DNA of 64,000 nucleotides, taken from positions 76,367,621 to 76,431,620 of the forward strand of contig CM076849.1 in NCBI GenBank assembly GCA_039519185.1, in the 5' to 3' direction. The stretch comes from Astragalus membranaceus (Eukaryota; Streptophyta; Magnoliopsida; Fabales; Fabaceae). How positions within the stretch are numbered: the first letter of the stretch is position 1; each line of letters begins with the position of its first letter. Positions 1 through 11,944 of the stretch are shown here, in pieces. The position numbers and the translations under genes are program-made. The notes beneath the pieces are model-generated. The model was not told where the DNA came from. It did not search any database and worked only from the letters and a program-made list of their open reading frames with translations.

Positions 1-226
1 CAAATAGAGTAAAAGAGACATGTAAAGCACACAAATAGTTATTTGTTACCAACACAATCCCAACATCAGTGATCATAATGAGGCTTTCAACTCAAATAAT
101 ACTAAACATTTCCAGCACCGAAGTACTTTTCAAAAAAAATTACTAAACTTTTCAAATGAGGCTTACAAATCCAAGCTTACAAAATCAATTCAAATATTAA
201 AGACAACCAAAAACGTCTACTAAATG

Positions 227-3200
227 CTAGTTTTCATCTGAATAATCTTGATTTTCAGCTTCTTGCATAACATCTAAAGGATTCTCGATTATTGTTGCAG
301 GCACATCTTCCCTAGCCCAACTGAGTTCACCGTCATTATCGCCAAAAGAATCATTTTGGTAAGCTTCTTGAGCTGTTAAATTTGATTGGTCACCCATGCT
401 AAATAAATCTCTGGGAACAGTTTTCATAGCATAATGCCTATTTGCATCAAGAGGATCTTGCACATAGAAACATTGATGGACTTGAGAAGGCAGCACGAAA
501 GGATCATTTTGGTAACACTTTTTATTGAACTTTACACAAGTAAGCCCAAATTTGTCCTTTTCAACCTCAAACCAATCACACTTGAACAACACAAATTTGA
601 AGTGACCATAATAGTCTAGCTCAATTATATCATTGATTGCTCCATAATAAGTGATGGCTGCTGTCGTAGGATTCCCATCCTTAGAGATTGCAAAACTTGG
701 AGTCAATGAAACCAAAGTGACACCAGAACTTTGGGTTTTCCTTCTTGCATCTCGTTTCTTAGTATGGAATCTATAACCATTGAGAAGGTAACCTGAAAAC
801 CTTTTTGCAACATCACTTGGACTTCTAGATAATTCCTTGCAACATCACTTGGGTTTTGGCCTTGATCCACTTTCTTTTTTAAGTGCGGCGATTAACAATA
901 TCATCATGCTCTCTACAAAGATAACATTGTTATTTCTTAGATTAAATCTAAAATAGATTTTATATGAGTATGAGAACAATTAACTATTAAGGTACCTGAT
1001 GTACATTTGAACATCATCACAGTTGAATAAGAGGTATCGATGAGCTAGGGCTTTTGTTGTGGAATCTAGAGAAAATGGTTCACTGTTTTTCTTCCCCCCT
1101 AAAGGACGACCAATGTATGAAAAGTAATCGGCTAGATCTACTTCACATAAATCATTGTTGTCAAGATTCTGACTCCTTCTATTCATCCTTGTGTCGACAT
1201 CTTTATGCAAATATCTTGAGCAAAGAGTGAAAGCCTCTTCAACCAAATAACCCTCAACAATAGAACCTTTTGGATGTGCTTTGATACGGACATAACTCTT
1301 AAGTTTACACAAGTATCTTTCAATGGGATACATCCACCGAAATGGAACGGGGCCACCTAATCTCACTTCATTGGACAAATGAATAGGCAAGTGAACCATT
1401 ATGTCAAAAAAACTAGGAGGAAAAATCATCTCCAATTGACAAAGTGTTTTTGCAATGTCTGCTTCTAAGAAATCCAAATCTTGCACTTGGATAACTTTCA
1501 TACACAGAGAGCGAAAAAAGGATCCAAGATGAATTAGAGGCTCAGCCACCGCATTAGGCATGGTGCTTCTTATTGCTACCTGTAATAAGTAATGTAGCAT
1601 GAAATGTGCATCGTGGCTCTTGTAGTTCGATATTTTCTTATCACCAACTTGCACACACCTAGAAATATTGGATGCAGTCCCATCTGGTAATTTAGCACCC
1701 TTAAAAACACTACAGAAAATAGACTTTTCATGTGAGTTCATTGAGAAACAAGCTTTTGCAAACTCTGCACGACCACCATCAACCTCCTTTGGATGAAGTT
1801 TCTTTCTAATTCCCATATCTTGCAAATCATAACGAGCATTGAGATGATCTTTTGACTTCCCAGTCATATCCAAGAGAGTCACAATAATATTATCAAATAC
1901 GTTTTTCTCAATGTGCATTACATCAAGATTATGACACAATGTATTTTCAGCCCAATAAGGCAGCTCAAAAAAATTGATCTCTTCTTCCATGGACCATCAA
2001 CTTTTCGCTTTTTTTCTTCTTTCCAAATTCATTCTTCAAAGATCTTAGGGTTTCTAGAATTTCTGTCCCCTTTAACAAACGTGGTGCTGACCTAAGTTCA
2101 TTCCTTCCATTAAAGGACCTTTTGTTAGCTCTCCAAGCATGATTCATTGGTAAAAAGACGCGGTGATCCATGTAACACATCTTGTGACTGTGTTTCAAGT
2201 AGGATGAATTAGTGTTATAATTACAGCATGCACATGCCAACTTTCCTTTGGTGCTCCAACCTGACAACATAGCATACCCAGGGTAGTCACTAATAGTCCA
2301 TAGGAGAGCTGCACGAAGTTTAAAGGTTTGATTTTTTGAGGCATCATTGGTCTCTACTCCTAATTCCCATAACTCCTTTAACTCCTCAATTAGCGGTTGA
2401 AGGTACACATCAATATTGTTCCCCGGTGATGTTGGTCCAGGAATCAACAATGACAACAATGTACTTTCAGATTTCATGGACAACCAAGGTGGATAGTTGT
2501 ATACTAGCATCATGACAGGCCACGTACTATGTGATATGCTCATGGTCCGGAATGGATTGAAGACATCACTTGCTAAGCCAAGTCTTACATTACGAGGATC
2601 TGAAGCAAACTCTGGATGAAGTCTATCAAAATCCTTCCATGCTTGGCCATCAGCAGGATGCCTCAGTTTCCCATCCTTAGAGCGTTCTTCTTCATGCCAT
2701 CGCATTGACTCAGCTGTCTTTGAACACATAAATAGCCTTTGAAGCCGGGGAATCAAGGGAAAATGTCTCAAAATCTTTTGCAGGCACTTTATGTTCATTT
2801 TTTGCTTCCTCAAACTCACCTTCTACTTGAGGGAACTCCTTCCATCGTGAAAACTTACAAACACTACAAGAGGTGTCATTCTCATGTTCTTTCCAATATA
2901 ACATGCAATCATTTGGACATGCATGAATTTTTTTTATAATCAAGGCCCAAATTACTAATCATGGCTTTTGTTTTGTTAAAAGATTCAGGGATGTTTAAAT
3001 CCGGCATGGCTTCCTTTAATAATTCTAAAAGGGTGGTGAACGACGCGTTGCTCCACCCATGTAGACACTTCAACAAGTAAAGTAGAATAATGAACGATAG
3101 AGTAGAGAAGTCTTTGCATCCTGGGTATAGCTCTTGTTTAGCCTCCTTAATCAAGTTGTAGAACTTTCTAGCATCCTCATTGGGACCCTCATTGCCCCTT

Positions 3201-3538
3201 TCTGCTTTTGCTACATTTCTGAATGTGTCGTACAATGAGCCACCAATGTCGTCATGTGAGCCCTCTTGATCATCCGTCACATTGTTTGTTCTCACGGGCG
3301 ATGGTATATTCTCCCCATGGTTTACCCAAATGTTGTAGCCGTTTATAAAACCATTGCCTACTAAATGATTGTATACCACTTTCCTTCTAAACCAAGAATC
3401 ATTTTTACACTTAGCACAAGGACATAAAATCTCGCGTCCTTGAGGCGTTCCTTTAGTATACGCAAAATTTAAAAACGACTTAACACCCTTCTTATACCCT
3501 CTACTATATCTTGGCAGTTTAGTCCACTCTTTGTCCAT
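227..3538 (-). pseudogene. CACTA TNPD-type transposase (tnp2), broken by frameshifts
   Basis: Read on the minus strand the domains appear in the usual order. A transposase-associated N-terminal domain starts at 3538 (MDKEWTKLPRYSRGYKKGV, with a CPCAKC cysteine motif). The tnp2 catalytic region spans about 2943-1965 (HACPNDCMLYW, RHPADGQAWKDFD, PGNNIDVYLQPLIEEL). A DUF4218 region spans 1990-980 (HCLDVMHIEKNV-type motif, FPPSFFDIMVHL). A DUF4216 region at 715-227 ends the gene (AITYYGAINDIIELDYYG, FKCDWFEV). The frame changes at least three times: in a run of eight T near 2930, near 2800, and in homopolymers near 1990-2010. Stops also lie in the 846-930 segment, and a 30-bp stretch is partly duplicated around 805-860. 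TNPD normally excises and integrates the element by binding its ends with TNPA. This copy should not encode a full protein unless the homopolymer shifts are assembly errors. Confidence 0.85.
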
Positions 3539-3539
3539 G

Positions 3540-4831
3540 ACATTAAATCTAATACATACATAAAAAGGTATACATCAAATCCTGCACAATAGGAATTATG
3601 ATATAGATGCTATAACAAAATGCAAAAATGCACTAAATCACACTTGTGCTAAACCATATAGCAATTTCTAAGGGACAAAACTGATGTGGCTTTTTCAAAG
3701 TATAATATATATATAAAACCTTAGGATAAAATAATACGCAAAAGTAGCATATTAAACAACTATAACCAACCAAAATTTATAGTGTTGAAATAAGTCAAAA
3801 CTAAGAAACCCACTTACAAAGTTGGAGAGCTTGGTTAGATTGAAATTAAATGGAGCTTCAACTAGGAAGAGCTCTAGATAATGCAGCAAAAAGAGGTCAG
3901 AATCCTTAATTTTGTTGCTGTGGTACCTGTAAATGATCACAGATTTGAATTGGCCAAAAACCTTAATAATGCAGCAAAAAAAATTGGACTGATTTTTATT
4001 TAACTATTATCCTACATGCATCTACAAAATATGTTAACTACAAGAAAATTAATACATAAAAAAAGAAACAATGCCATTGTTTGGTTCTTCAACAACAGAA
4101 GGATAGATGAAAATTAATAATATGAGACTGCAAGTTTTACTGAGAAGGATAGAAACTTCTCAATTCTCAAACCTAGAGTGATTTAAATGATCTACTAAAA
4201 CTGAAACTTCTCAATTCTCAAACCTAAACACAAACAAATTTTTATTTAACTAAAACTGAAGCTTACCTAAAACTGATTTAACAGATTTTTATTAAACTAA
4301 AACTAAAACTGAAGCTTACCTAAAACTGATTTAACACATTTTTATTTAACTAAAACTAAAACTAAAACTTCTCAATTCTCACTCTCGTTAATTTTTATAA
4401 TACAAACAAATTGAAGTTTACCTTGAACAAAAACTTGCTGGATGAAGAATAAGCAGCTTCGGATGAGACACAAGTTTCAGACAAACCCACGAATGCCGTC
4501 CAGAGTCGAAATGCAACCAAGCAGAGGCAGACTTGCTAATAGAAGTCGAACTTCCTAACAGAAATCGAACCATTAGGTATTATAATGTCAATCACCGAAA
4601 GAAAAACAAAACCCTAAAAATTCTAACACACAAATAAACCAAAATCGAACTTGCTAACAGAAGTAATGGTTTATATGCAGACTATGAAGAAGTTAGGGCG
4701 AAGACGAAGAAGGGCTGGAATGAAGGCTTTGTGCGTGGAAGTATGGTTCTGCACGCGAGGTATTTTGCGATTGGGAAGGGAAAAGAGTTCTGCTTGCGTG
4801 GGATTGGGAAGGGAAAGCGAAATTTCATTTT
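3540..4831. other. Leader and non-coding interior of the first CACTA element
   Basis: No convincing reading frame lies here. The stretch is AT-rich and contains several near-copies of a segment with AAACTGAAGCTTACCTAAAA (about 4250-4345). Because the transposase reads leftward from 3538, this is where its promoter and 5' untranslated exons should be. I cannot mark a TATA box or splice sites with confidence. Confidence 0.4.
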
Positions 4832-5205
4832 TCACTTAGCGCCTCTGTCCAAAAATATCGCGCCTAATTTTTGGACATCTTTAGTCCACAGTTATCTTAT
4901 ATTTATTATTAGTCCACGGTTTTATAACCATGGTCTCTAAATAAAACCTTAGTCCACGGTTTCAAGCATTTCGGAATAAATTTTTAAAGCCAACTGTTGG
5001 ACAAACGTGGTCTTAGCTATCCACGTTTATTTAAGCGTGGCCTATACAGTTTTAAAGTGTGGCCTAACGGTAAGTTAATGTAACCGTGGCCTAATATCCA
5101 TCTCATTGTCCACACTTGTAAAAGCGTGGCCTATTCTTTGTTCAAGCCACGGTTTTTTAGCTGTGGCAACGATTGGCGTGGCCTAAAGTCAAAAATGCTA
5201 TAGTC
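4832..5205. repeat. Subterminal repeats of the first CACTA element (GTGGCC/CCACGG family)
   Basis: More than ten short copies of GTGGCCTA or its reverse complement, plus CCACGGTTT, lie in direct and inverted orientation. In CACTA elements such arrays bind the TNPA protein. The motif differs from every other CACTA element in this window. Confidence 0.6.
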
Positions 5206-6388
5206 TCAAATATACTAGGTTTTAGGATAAAACTTTTGACTTTTAATTACTACTAGGGTTCCCGTGTTTCCAAAATCGAGCTAGGGCTTTTCAGTCTAGA
5301 AATTTTAACTTTCTACCCGGAACCGTGTAGAACAAGTTTGAATGCCAAGAATTTGAATGATTGATTTTGGAATGGTTTGGTTATGGAATTGTTTAAAATA
5401 GTAAAACTCAATGAAAAATTCTCAAACTTGGTACACATGATCCAAACATGTAAGGTAACACTCCAACATTTCCATTTTTCAAGAAATATCAACAAAAGCT
5501 TCCAATTTAAACCATAAACCGAAGTACAATTTCTACCTTGAATTTCTAAAACAGGTCTTGAGAAATATTATTAAAAAATAGTCAACGACTTTGAAAAATT
5601 AGGCCATTTTTACTGAAGAGTGTCAAACTCACATGTGAACCTTATGCATTTAACCCCATCTAAAATTTCTAAGCCTATAGTTTTCTAAAAATCATGCCAT
5701 GAAGTTGTTCTAGGTGCATGCCTCTTAAACAAAATTTTGAACAGGCTTTAGATAAAAGTTCATTTTGAATATGATAATGGTACTTTTAAAATTTAGGAAC
5801 TTGTGTGATCAAAGCTAACATACTCCTTTTCAAAAAAAAAATGCTAACATACTCAGGGTCATTTTAAAATTGGTTTCATACAAAAAGTAAAAACAAAAAA
5901 ATTTATGCAATATTGTAGATTGAAGTAGTCCTAATAAGTTTTATCAAAACTAAATTTTAAACCGCTAAAAAGTTTTTTAACACTTAAAATTTGCCAAGTG
6001 CTTAGCCGAGCAACAGGTGTAGTTGATGCGAGATCTGCTGAGTAGGAAGTTTTAGTTTCACGAAAAGCAGCTTCTATAGCGGCCTCTTGGACTTCTTGAT
6101 TCTTAGTTCTTCTTTTCTAAACAAGTTCTAAAGTAGCAGCAACAATATAGACCTAAACATTATATGAATAGTTTGACTAGATTTCAATGAGTTTCTCTCA
6201 ATTATAATGAGTTTAGAATCACATTAATTTGATTTTTGTTTTTAAGTTTTTAAATAAAGTTTTGCTTTGGTCATTGTTTTTGGGATACTTGGTACTTTAA
6301 TTTTGTTTGTTTTTGTTGTCCTTTTCCTAGCTATGACAGGAGCTCGTCTAGCGATGAGAAGCCATTGTTAGTGTCGATTCTTACCCGA
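5206..6388. other. Non-coding intergenic stretch
   Basis: I see no gene, terminal repeat or tRNA-like sequence here. It is AT-rich, with only short accidental reading frames. It may be old retrotransposon sequence, but no motif supports that. Confidence 0.4.
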
Positions 6389-6518
6389 AGCTCGTCAGGC
6401 GATGGGATCATCTCGTCATGCGATGGTGAAGCAATTTTCAGTGTTTTTCCTGTAGCTCTCCACGTGATGGGATCATCTCGCTAGGCGATGGTGAAGTAGT
6501 TTTCAGCAATTTTCCTGT
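6389..6518. repeat. Two 65-bp tandem repeat units
   Basis: Two adjacent 65-base units (6389-6453 and 6454-6518) differ at about ten positions. Each contains two versions of a CTCGTCAGGCGATGG-like core and ends in TTTTCCTGT. A third unit starts after 6518 but breaks off after about 15 bases. A looser upstream relative (GAGCTCGTCTAGCGATGAGA) lies near 6340. Confidence 0.8.
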
Positions 6519-7112
6519 AGCTCGCGTGGCGATAAATGTCATTCAAAATTTAGGTCATTTGGATCTTCAAGAATAGTCTCGTTTTGTGCTCTGAAGTGCA
6601 TGACGGCAAGGATTCGCACTTCGTTGAACTCCGTTGATGCACTAGTGGAAATTTGACATTAAAAAGCACCATTTATCATCGGTTACTTGAACAATCAATA
6701 CTAAAGGTAGGCGCGGTGGCAATTTTGCAATCAAATGGAAGTTTTTAGTTTTCGCGCCTACATTTAGCTTCGGTTGTTTAAACAACCAATGTTAAAAGTA
6801 TTTGCGTCAGACATTTAGCATCGATTATTTAAACAACCGATGTTAAATGTGTGTCTCAGACACATTTAGCATCGGTTCATTAAACACCCGATGCTAAAAG
6901 TCCTTTTTTTTTCAGGTTTTCCATCGCATATCTCGCATTCTAGACGATCTCTTCTCTCACTCTCTGAGCGATATCTTCTCTCAATCTCTGAACTCTCTCC
7001 CTCTCTGAAGAATCCTCTTCCTCGTCAAGCTCTTTATTCCTCCCTCTCTAAAGATTCCTATCCCTCTCTCTATCTCACTAAGCTCTGTGTTCCTCCCTCT
7101 ATAAACCACTAC

Positions 7113-7345
7113 TACACACTACATATATAGGCAGCGCTTTTTTTTAGCCATGGGCAGCGCTTTTGAGCGCTGCTAAACATGGCGCTGTTGATTCCACCCC
7201 CACAATGGGCAACGCTTCCAAAAAGTGTTACCCATTGTCCCAGCGTGTTCCACCCCAGGCAGCGCTTCCCTAAAAAGCGCTGCCCATCGCCCAGCGCGTT
7301 CACCTATAGGCAGCGCTTACAGCCAAAAGCACTGCCCATTGTATA
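7113..7345. mobile_element. CACTA-type terminus with GGCAGCGCTT subterminal repeats
   Basis: A CACTACACACTACATATATA start is followed by about nine copies of GGCAGCGCTT or its complement AAGCGCTGCC, in both orientations, up to 7340. This is the layout of a CACTA end. No matching opposite end carrying the same subterminal motif was found in the window, so this is probably a remnant or one end of a disrupted element. Confidence 0.45.
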
Positions 7346-7576
7346 TTTTTTTTTAATTTTTTTCTGATTTTGTTTTTGTTTACTGTTACAGCCAAAAGCG
7401 TTTTTTATTACTATTTTATTGTTGTTTATTTAGTGATTAAAATAACCAAATGATAAAAAAATGTTTTAATTATCATCTCCATCCTCCCACTTGAAGCTTA
7501 AGATAAAAGAATGGTGATTTAATTCTTCTTACCTTGATGTGTTTCTTCAGGATGTAAGGGAAAAGCACCAAGAATC

Positions 7577-7704
7577 CCTTCCTGGAACAAAAGGTGGCCA
7601 AAATCCTAATGACAAATTTCTTGTGAATTTTCTCTTTCTGCTCCCAGTCTATGGTTTACTCTTCTGCTCCCTTCCTGGAACAAAAGGTGACCAAAATCCT
7701 AATG
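7577..7704 (+). repeat. Duplicated 35-bp coding-like segment
   Basis: The segment beginning CTTCCTGGAACAAAAGGTG and ending CCAAAATCCTAATG occurs at about 7577-7611 and again at 7670-7704, with one difference. In frame it reads LPGTKG-QNPN. I do not recognise the protein. It may be a captured exon piece duplicated with its surroundings. Confidence 0.5.
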
Positions 7705-8149
7705 TTTATTATTTCTTGATTCTTTGATCTTTATGTGCAGATATGCCAAATCGACAACCATATACCTCTTAGTTCATCACAGCAGGTATATACCTGTAGC
7801 AATTTTTTTGTGTGTTAGATGCTACACTACAAGAAAAAACCTGTATTGCCACCAACGTTTCCCACGGAGAACTGTCCGTCGCTAAGTTGCGACGAATTTG
7901 CGACGGATTTGCGACGACGAGTGAGACTACATGGAATAAGGCTTATTTCCCACGACAATTTGCCACGGAAAACAGCCCCTCGCAATTTGCGATGGATTTG
8001 TGACGAAATTGACGTCACAAATGTTCAGGAAAAAATGGTACATGTAGGTTTCCGACGGAATAGAATTTCGTCGCAAATTTGCAACGGCTATACCCGTCAC
8101 AAAACGTTTATGTTCTGTCGCAAATTACAATCCCAATTGATTAACCTAG

Positions 8150-8390
8150 CCTCACTCTCGTTATTCTCACTCTCGTTCTCTGCTCCTTCACTGCCCTCCA
8201 TCGCCGTCCACGCCCTCCATCACCCTCCATCGTCGTCCACCCTCCATCGCCCTCTGCCCTCCATCGCCCTCCACCTACCATCGCCCTCCACCCTCCATCG
8301 CCCTCCATCGCGTCTCACGCCGTTCTCCACCCCGCGTCGCCGTGCACTCCGTTCGCTGTTTGTCTTCTCTACCAAGTAAATCACCTTCCC
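8150..8390 (+). other. C-rich leader-like segment, possible captured first exon
   Basis: The stretch is full of CCCTCCATCGCC repeats and ends in a plausible donor (ACCAAG followed by GTAAATC near 8373). A 186-residue open frame runs through it, but its composition (His, Pro, Ser, Leu-rich) looks like a low-complexity leader rather than a protein. It could be the 5' exon of a captured gene. Confidence 0.25.
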
Positions 8391-8718
8391 TTTTCTCTTA
8401 GACCTATAAATCTTGTAGTTTCTCTTCTTAGGGTTTTGAAAGTTTTTGATTTGAAGTCATCTTGTAGTTTGTTTTTTTATTTCTGTTTTTGGTTACTGTT
8501 TCTGTTTGATTTCTATTATGAAGTTTCTGTTTTGGTTTCTGTTTGGTTTCTGATTGCACATAGTCTTAGTTAAATGAAAATGAATGTATTGGAGTTTAAG
8601 CATAATCAAAAATTTCAGCTAAAGGATTTTACCCTGTTAATCTCCTAACCCTGTAAATCTCAAACAACATAGCTTGCTGTTATCTTAGTATTTTTCTCTT
8701 GCTTACAATTTATTTAGG

Positions 8719-9356
8719 TCATGAAAGGAGGAAGGATAACTCAATAAGGAAAATACGATGACATTCTTAAGTCGGGCACTGATTTTATGGAACTTGTAGG
8801 CGCACATAGAGCAGCTTTGTCCTCAATTAAGTCCTTAGAGAGAAGTCCCACATTTAAAACATTGAGTTTTACTAGTGAAGACAGCGGTTCAATAAATGAT
8901 TTTGAACTTGAGGAAAAAGTGGAAAACATATATGATCAAAATGGCAAGCCAGAAGAGACAGTTGATCGAAAAGGCCAACTTGTTAAAGAAGAAGAACGAG
9001 AAAGGGGTAGAGTCGAGATTAAAGTCTTTTGGAAATACATTACAGCAGCTTATGGAGGAGCTCTTGTACCCTTCATATTACATTCACATATACTCACTGT
9101 GGTTTTCTAGATTGGAAGCAGTTACTAGATGGCTTTGGCAACTCCTGTTTCAGCAACTGATGAACCTGATATTGGGAGTCTTACTCTTATGGTTGTCTAT
9201 GTTTCTTTGTCACTTGGAAGTTCCTTTTTCACCCTTGCCAGAGCAGTTCTTGCTCTGATAGCTGGACACAAGACAACCACATTGCTCTTCCATAAAATGC
9301 ATTTGTGCTTTATTCGAGCACCAATGTCATTTTTCGATTCCACCCCAAGTGGGCGA
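8719..9356 (+). pseudogene. ABC transporter subfamily C (MRP) fragment, first part
   Basis: After an acceptor-like TTTAG, a frame opens that matches the stretch of plant ABCC transporters between the first nucleotide-binding domain and the second membrane domain. Motifs are GKYDDILKSGTDFMELVGAH, LSFTSEDSGSI, FWKYITAAYGGALVPFIL, and then MALATPVSAT, SSFFTLARAVLALIAGHKTT and FFDSTPSGR. Full ABCC proteins are about 1,500 residues; this is about 210. Three in-frame stops are visible: after KGGRITQ, at the end of the LTVVF segment, and just before MALATP. The last two are explained by single C-to-T or G-to-A changes. The fragment stops at 9356 where an LTR begins, and resumes at 17276. It lies inside a CACTA element, so it is most simply a captured gene piece. 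Confidence 0.8.
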
Positions 9357-11944
9357 TGTAACACCCTAAAGTATTTAATTAATTTATTTAATTAAGTATT
9401 TAGGAATTTATTTAATTTATTGGGTATAATTTAATTAATTAAAAATTATATTTAAATGGTGTAGGTGGTATTAGGGGAGGAGGGCGCCAATTAGTTAGAC
9501 TTGGGCTTAAGTGGAAAGCCCAAGCCCGTGATCCAAGATCATATGCGAAGGGGGCAAGCCAAATGGGGGTTAGGGTTGGTGTTGGCATTTGCGAAATTGA
9601 GAATAGAGAGAAAGAGAGAAGGAGGGCGCCGTAGAGAGGAGAAGAGAAAGGAGAAGGGCGCGAGTTCAAGGAGGAGGAAGGGACGTGATCGTGTTGCCGG
9701 AGTTTCGATCGTGACTGTCTCTAGGGCTTCTATCCTTCAAGTTCGAGGTTAGGGGAGCTCTATCCTTCCATCTAATAGATCTCATGATAGGTTCTAGATC
9801 TAGGGTTCATATTAGATCCATGTTGTTTCTTGATGTTCTTTGATGTTCTTGACGTTCTTGGTTTGTCCGTGATGATGATTTCATATATATATATATATAT
9901 ATACATGTGTGTGCCTATATGCGAATTGATTTTTGGTATTTGAACATTGAGGTGATGCGACTTATGCGTGTGTTTTGATGATTTTGGCACTTGTGTATTC
10001 ATGAAATTACGATTTGGTATGTTGGGATGCTTGATGTTTCGCAAATTGGGTGAGTGTGTGCATAGGCGCCTAGGGCGCCAAGGTGATGGTGATGATAGTG
10101 CCCAAAGGAATTTTTATAATTTGATTAAATTAAGTGCCATTTTAAGTGCTGAAAAATATAAAATTTTAGTGTGTTAAATTGCTAAAAATCAATTTTTGGT
10201 GTTTTGAAAGTTGCTGGAAAAATAGTGGTTTTTGGTTGTTGTTGTGCAGTGTGTGGGCGCTGGGCGCCGCGTCTGTGTGTGGTGCAGGATGTCTAGGCGC
10301 GCGCCAGTTTCCTGGGCGCCAAGTTCCAGTGTGTGTGTCTGAGGCGCTGGGCGCTGGGTGCCAGCGCTGGGCGCTGAGCGCCCGCGCGCGTGTGTGTGTG
10401 CGTTACGCCAAGGCGCTGGGCGCCAGGCGCTGGGCGCTGAGCGCCCGGGTGTGTGCGTGCGTGTGTTGCACTTTGCTAGGCGCTGGGCGCTGGATGCCCA
10501 TGGCGCCAGTTTTCTGGATGTTCCAAAATATTTCTAAAGACTGTTTTCGCTGTATCTTTTGACCCGGATATCCGTTTTGAACGATTCAAAAAGCGTTGTG
10601 AAGCATTTTCAGTTGTCCATTTGTGTGTTCCATTTTTAAACATAAAAATTTATTATTTCTGAAGGTTGCTGGGGCGCCCAAGTGGCTGTTCCCGGTGATC
10701 GTTGCTGTGACAATGAAAAGATATTTTTGATGTCTTTAAAAATTCTCTTTTGCGTACGACCAGTGGTTTTAACGACTTAGTGTCAAAATGATGATTTTGA
10801 CGATGATGCCCCTAGTGGTTAGTTAAAGGACTGTTTTGCCCTTAGTGGCTAATATTATTTTATAATGACGTGTAAATGACTGTTTTGCCCTTAGTGGCTC
10901 ATATTATTTTATAATGACGTGTAAATGACTATTTTGCCCTTAGTGGCTAAACTTAATTATAATGATGTGTAAATGACGATGATGCCCTTGGTGGCTAGTA
11001 AATGACGTTTTTGCCCTCAGTGGCTATTGTTTGAGCTGATGATATTTATTGTATAAGTGACGATGGAAACCCAGTGACGTTTGAGGCCCGAAAGGCTAAG
11101 TGATGTTAAGGTCTAAAGAGCCAAGTGACGTTGTGTGTTGATTGTGAATTTGACAGGTGCAGTGCTCCTTGTGAGCAAACTGGTAAGTGACGGGTCACAT
11201 AGTTGACTATGATTTTGGGTATTTGTGTATGTGTGTGTTTGTGAGTGGTGCATGTCATAGTGTCTCATGCCCCATATGCATAAACCCAGTGACGTTTTGA
11301 GGCCCATGTGGCTAAGTGACGATGAGGCCTTAAGGGCTAAGCGATGTTTGTGAAAAGGTACCTCATGCATATGCCCGCGAGTGGGTTGCATTTCATATGC
11401 CTACATGACACGAGATGAGTTATTGTAAGTGATGTGAATGATGATTGTGATGTGAGTATTTAGTGTTTTGGATGCTGATTGCTCTAGTGCGTAGCCTACG
11501 ATTAGTACTTATCATATTTTCTATTATATGGATTGAAATGATGCTCACCCTTTCCTGTTTGAATGTTACCCCCGTGTTGGTAACGTGCAGGTGATTCCCA
11601 GTGAAGGCCTTAGCTTCACTTCTTGAGTCGAGTCGTCATGCTCTGATACGTAGCACCCGGGGGGATGTATTTGATGCTTTGCTGATGTACTTAGATTTTT
11701 ATACTGTTGATGGGTTGATTTACTTTTCCGCTGCGTTGTCGTTGGATTTTATGACGTAGTTTTCAATGTTTTAAGGTCTCCCTATTGTGGAGTGCTATGT
11801 ATTGCACCTTTGACGACGTACTGTTTTATTTGAGACTTGAGGTTTTATTTTGACGTATGTGTGACACCCTCGTGGTGAAATCGAAAATGATTTTTGAACT
11901 CTGATTTTCTTAATTAAAATAAAAGGGTAGAAAGGGGTGTTACA
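9357..11944 (+). repeat. LARD left LTR
   Basis: This 2,588-bp LTR starts TGTAACACCC and ends GGGTGTTACA. It contains a TA microsatellite (9883-9903, about 20 bp), a GC-rich block built from GGCGC and GGCGCC words (about 10060-10510), and a roughly 49-bp tandem repeat around CCCTTAGTGGCT (about 10810-11030). Short open frames inside it are not genes. Confidence 0.9.

Larger units (their letters stand above)
1..5205 (-). mobile_element. CACTA (En/Spm) DNA transposon, left side outside the window
   Basis: The region carries a minus-strand TNPD-type transposase (227-3538), an upstream leader region (about 3540-4830) and a block of subterminal repeats (4832-5205) made of GTGGCC/CCACGG motifs in both orientations. 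The block ends in a terminal motif which, on the minus strand, reads ACTATAGCATTTTTGACTTT. CACTA ends normally start CACTA; here the first base of the terminus (position 5205) is C on the plus strand, giving GACTATAG, so the end looks mutated. The opposite terminus is not in the window. The CACTA call follows from transposase family plus subterminal repeat architecture; the exact right boundary is inferred. Confidence 0.75.

Noticed and set aside
7819..8379. 186-residue plus-strand frame
   Set aside because: It runs through a CACTA terminus and subterminal repeats into a low-complexity C-rich stretch.
10179..10562. Open frame through the GC-rich block of the LARD LTR, and the matching frames at 15272-15773
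   Set aside because: The residues mirror the GGCGCC repeat words on both strands and lie within an LTR.
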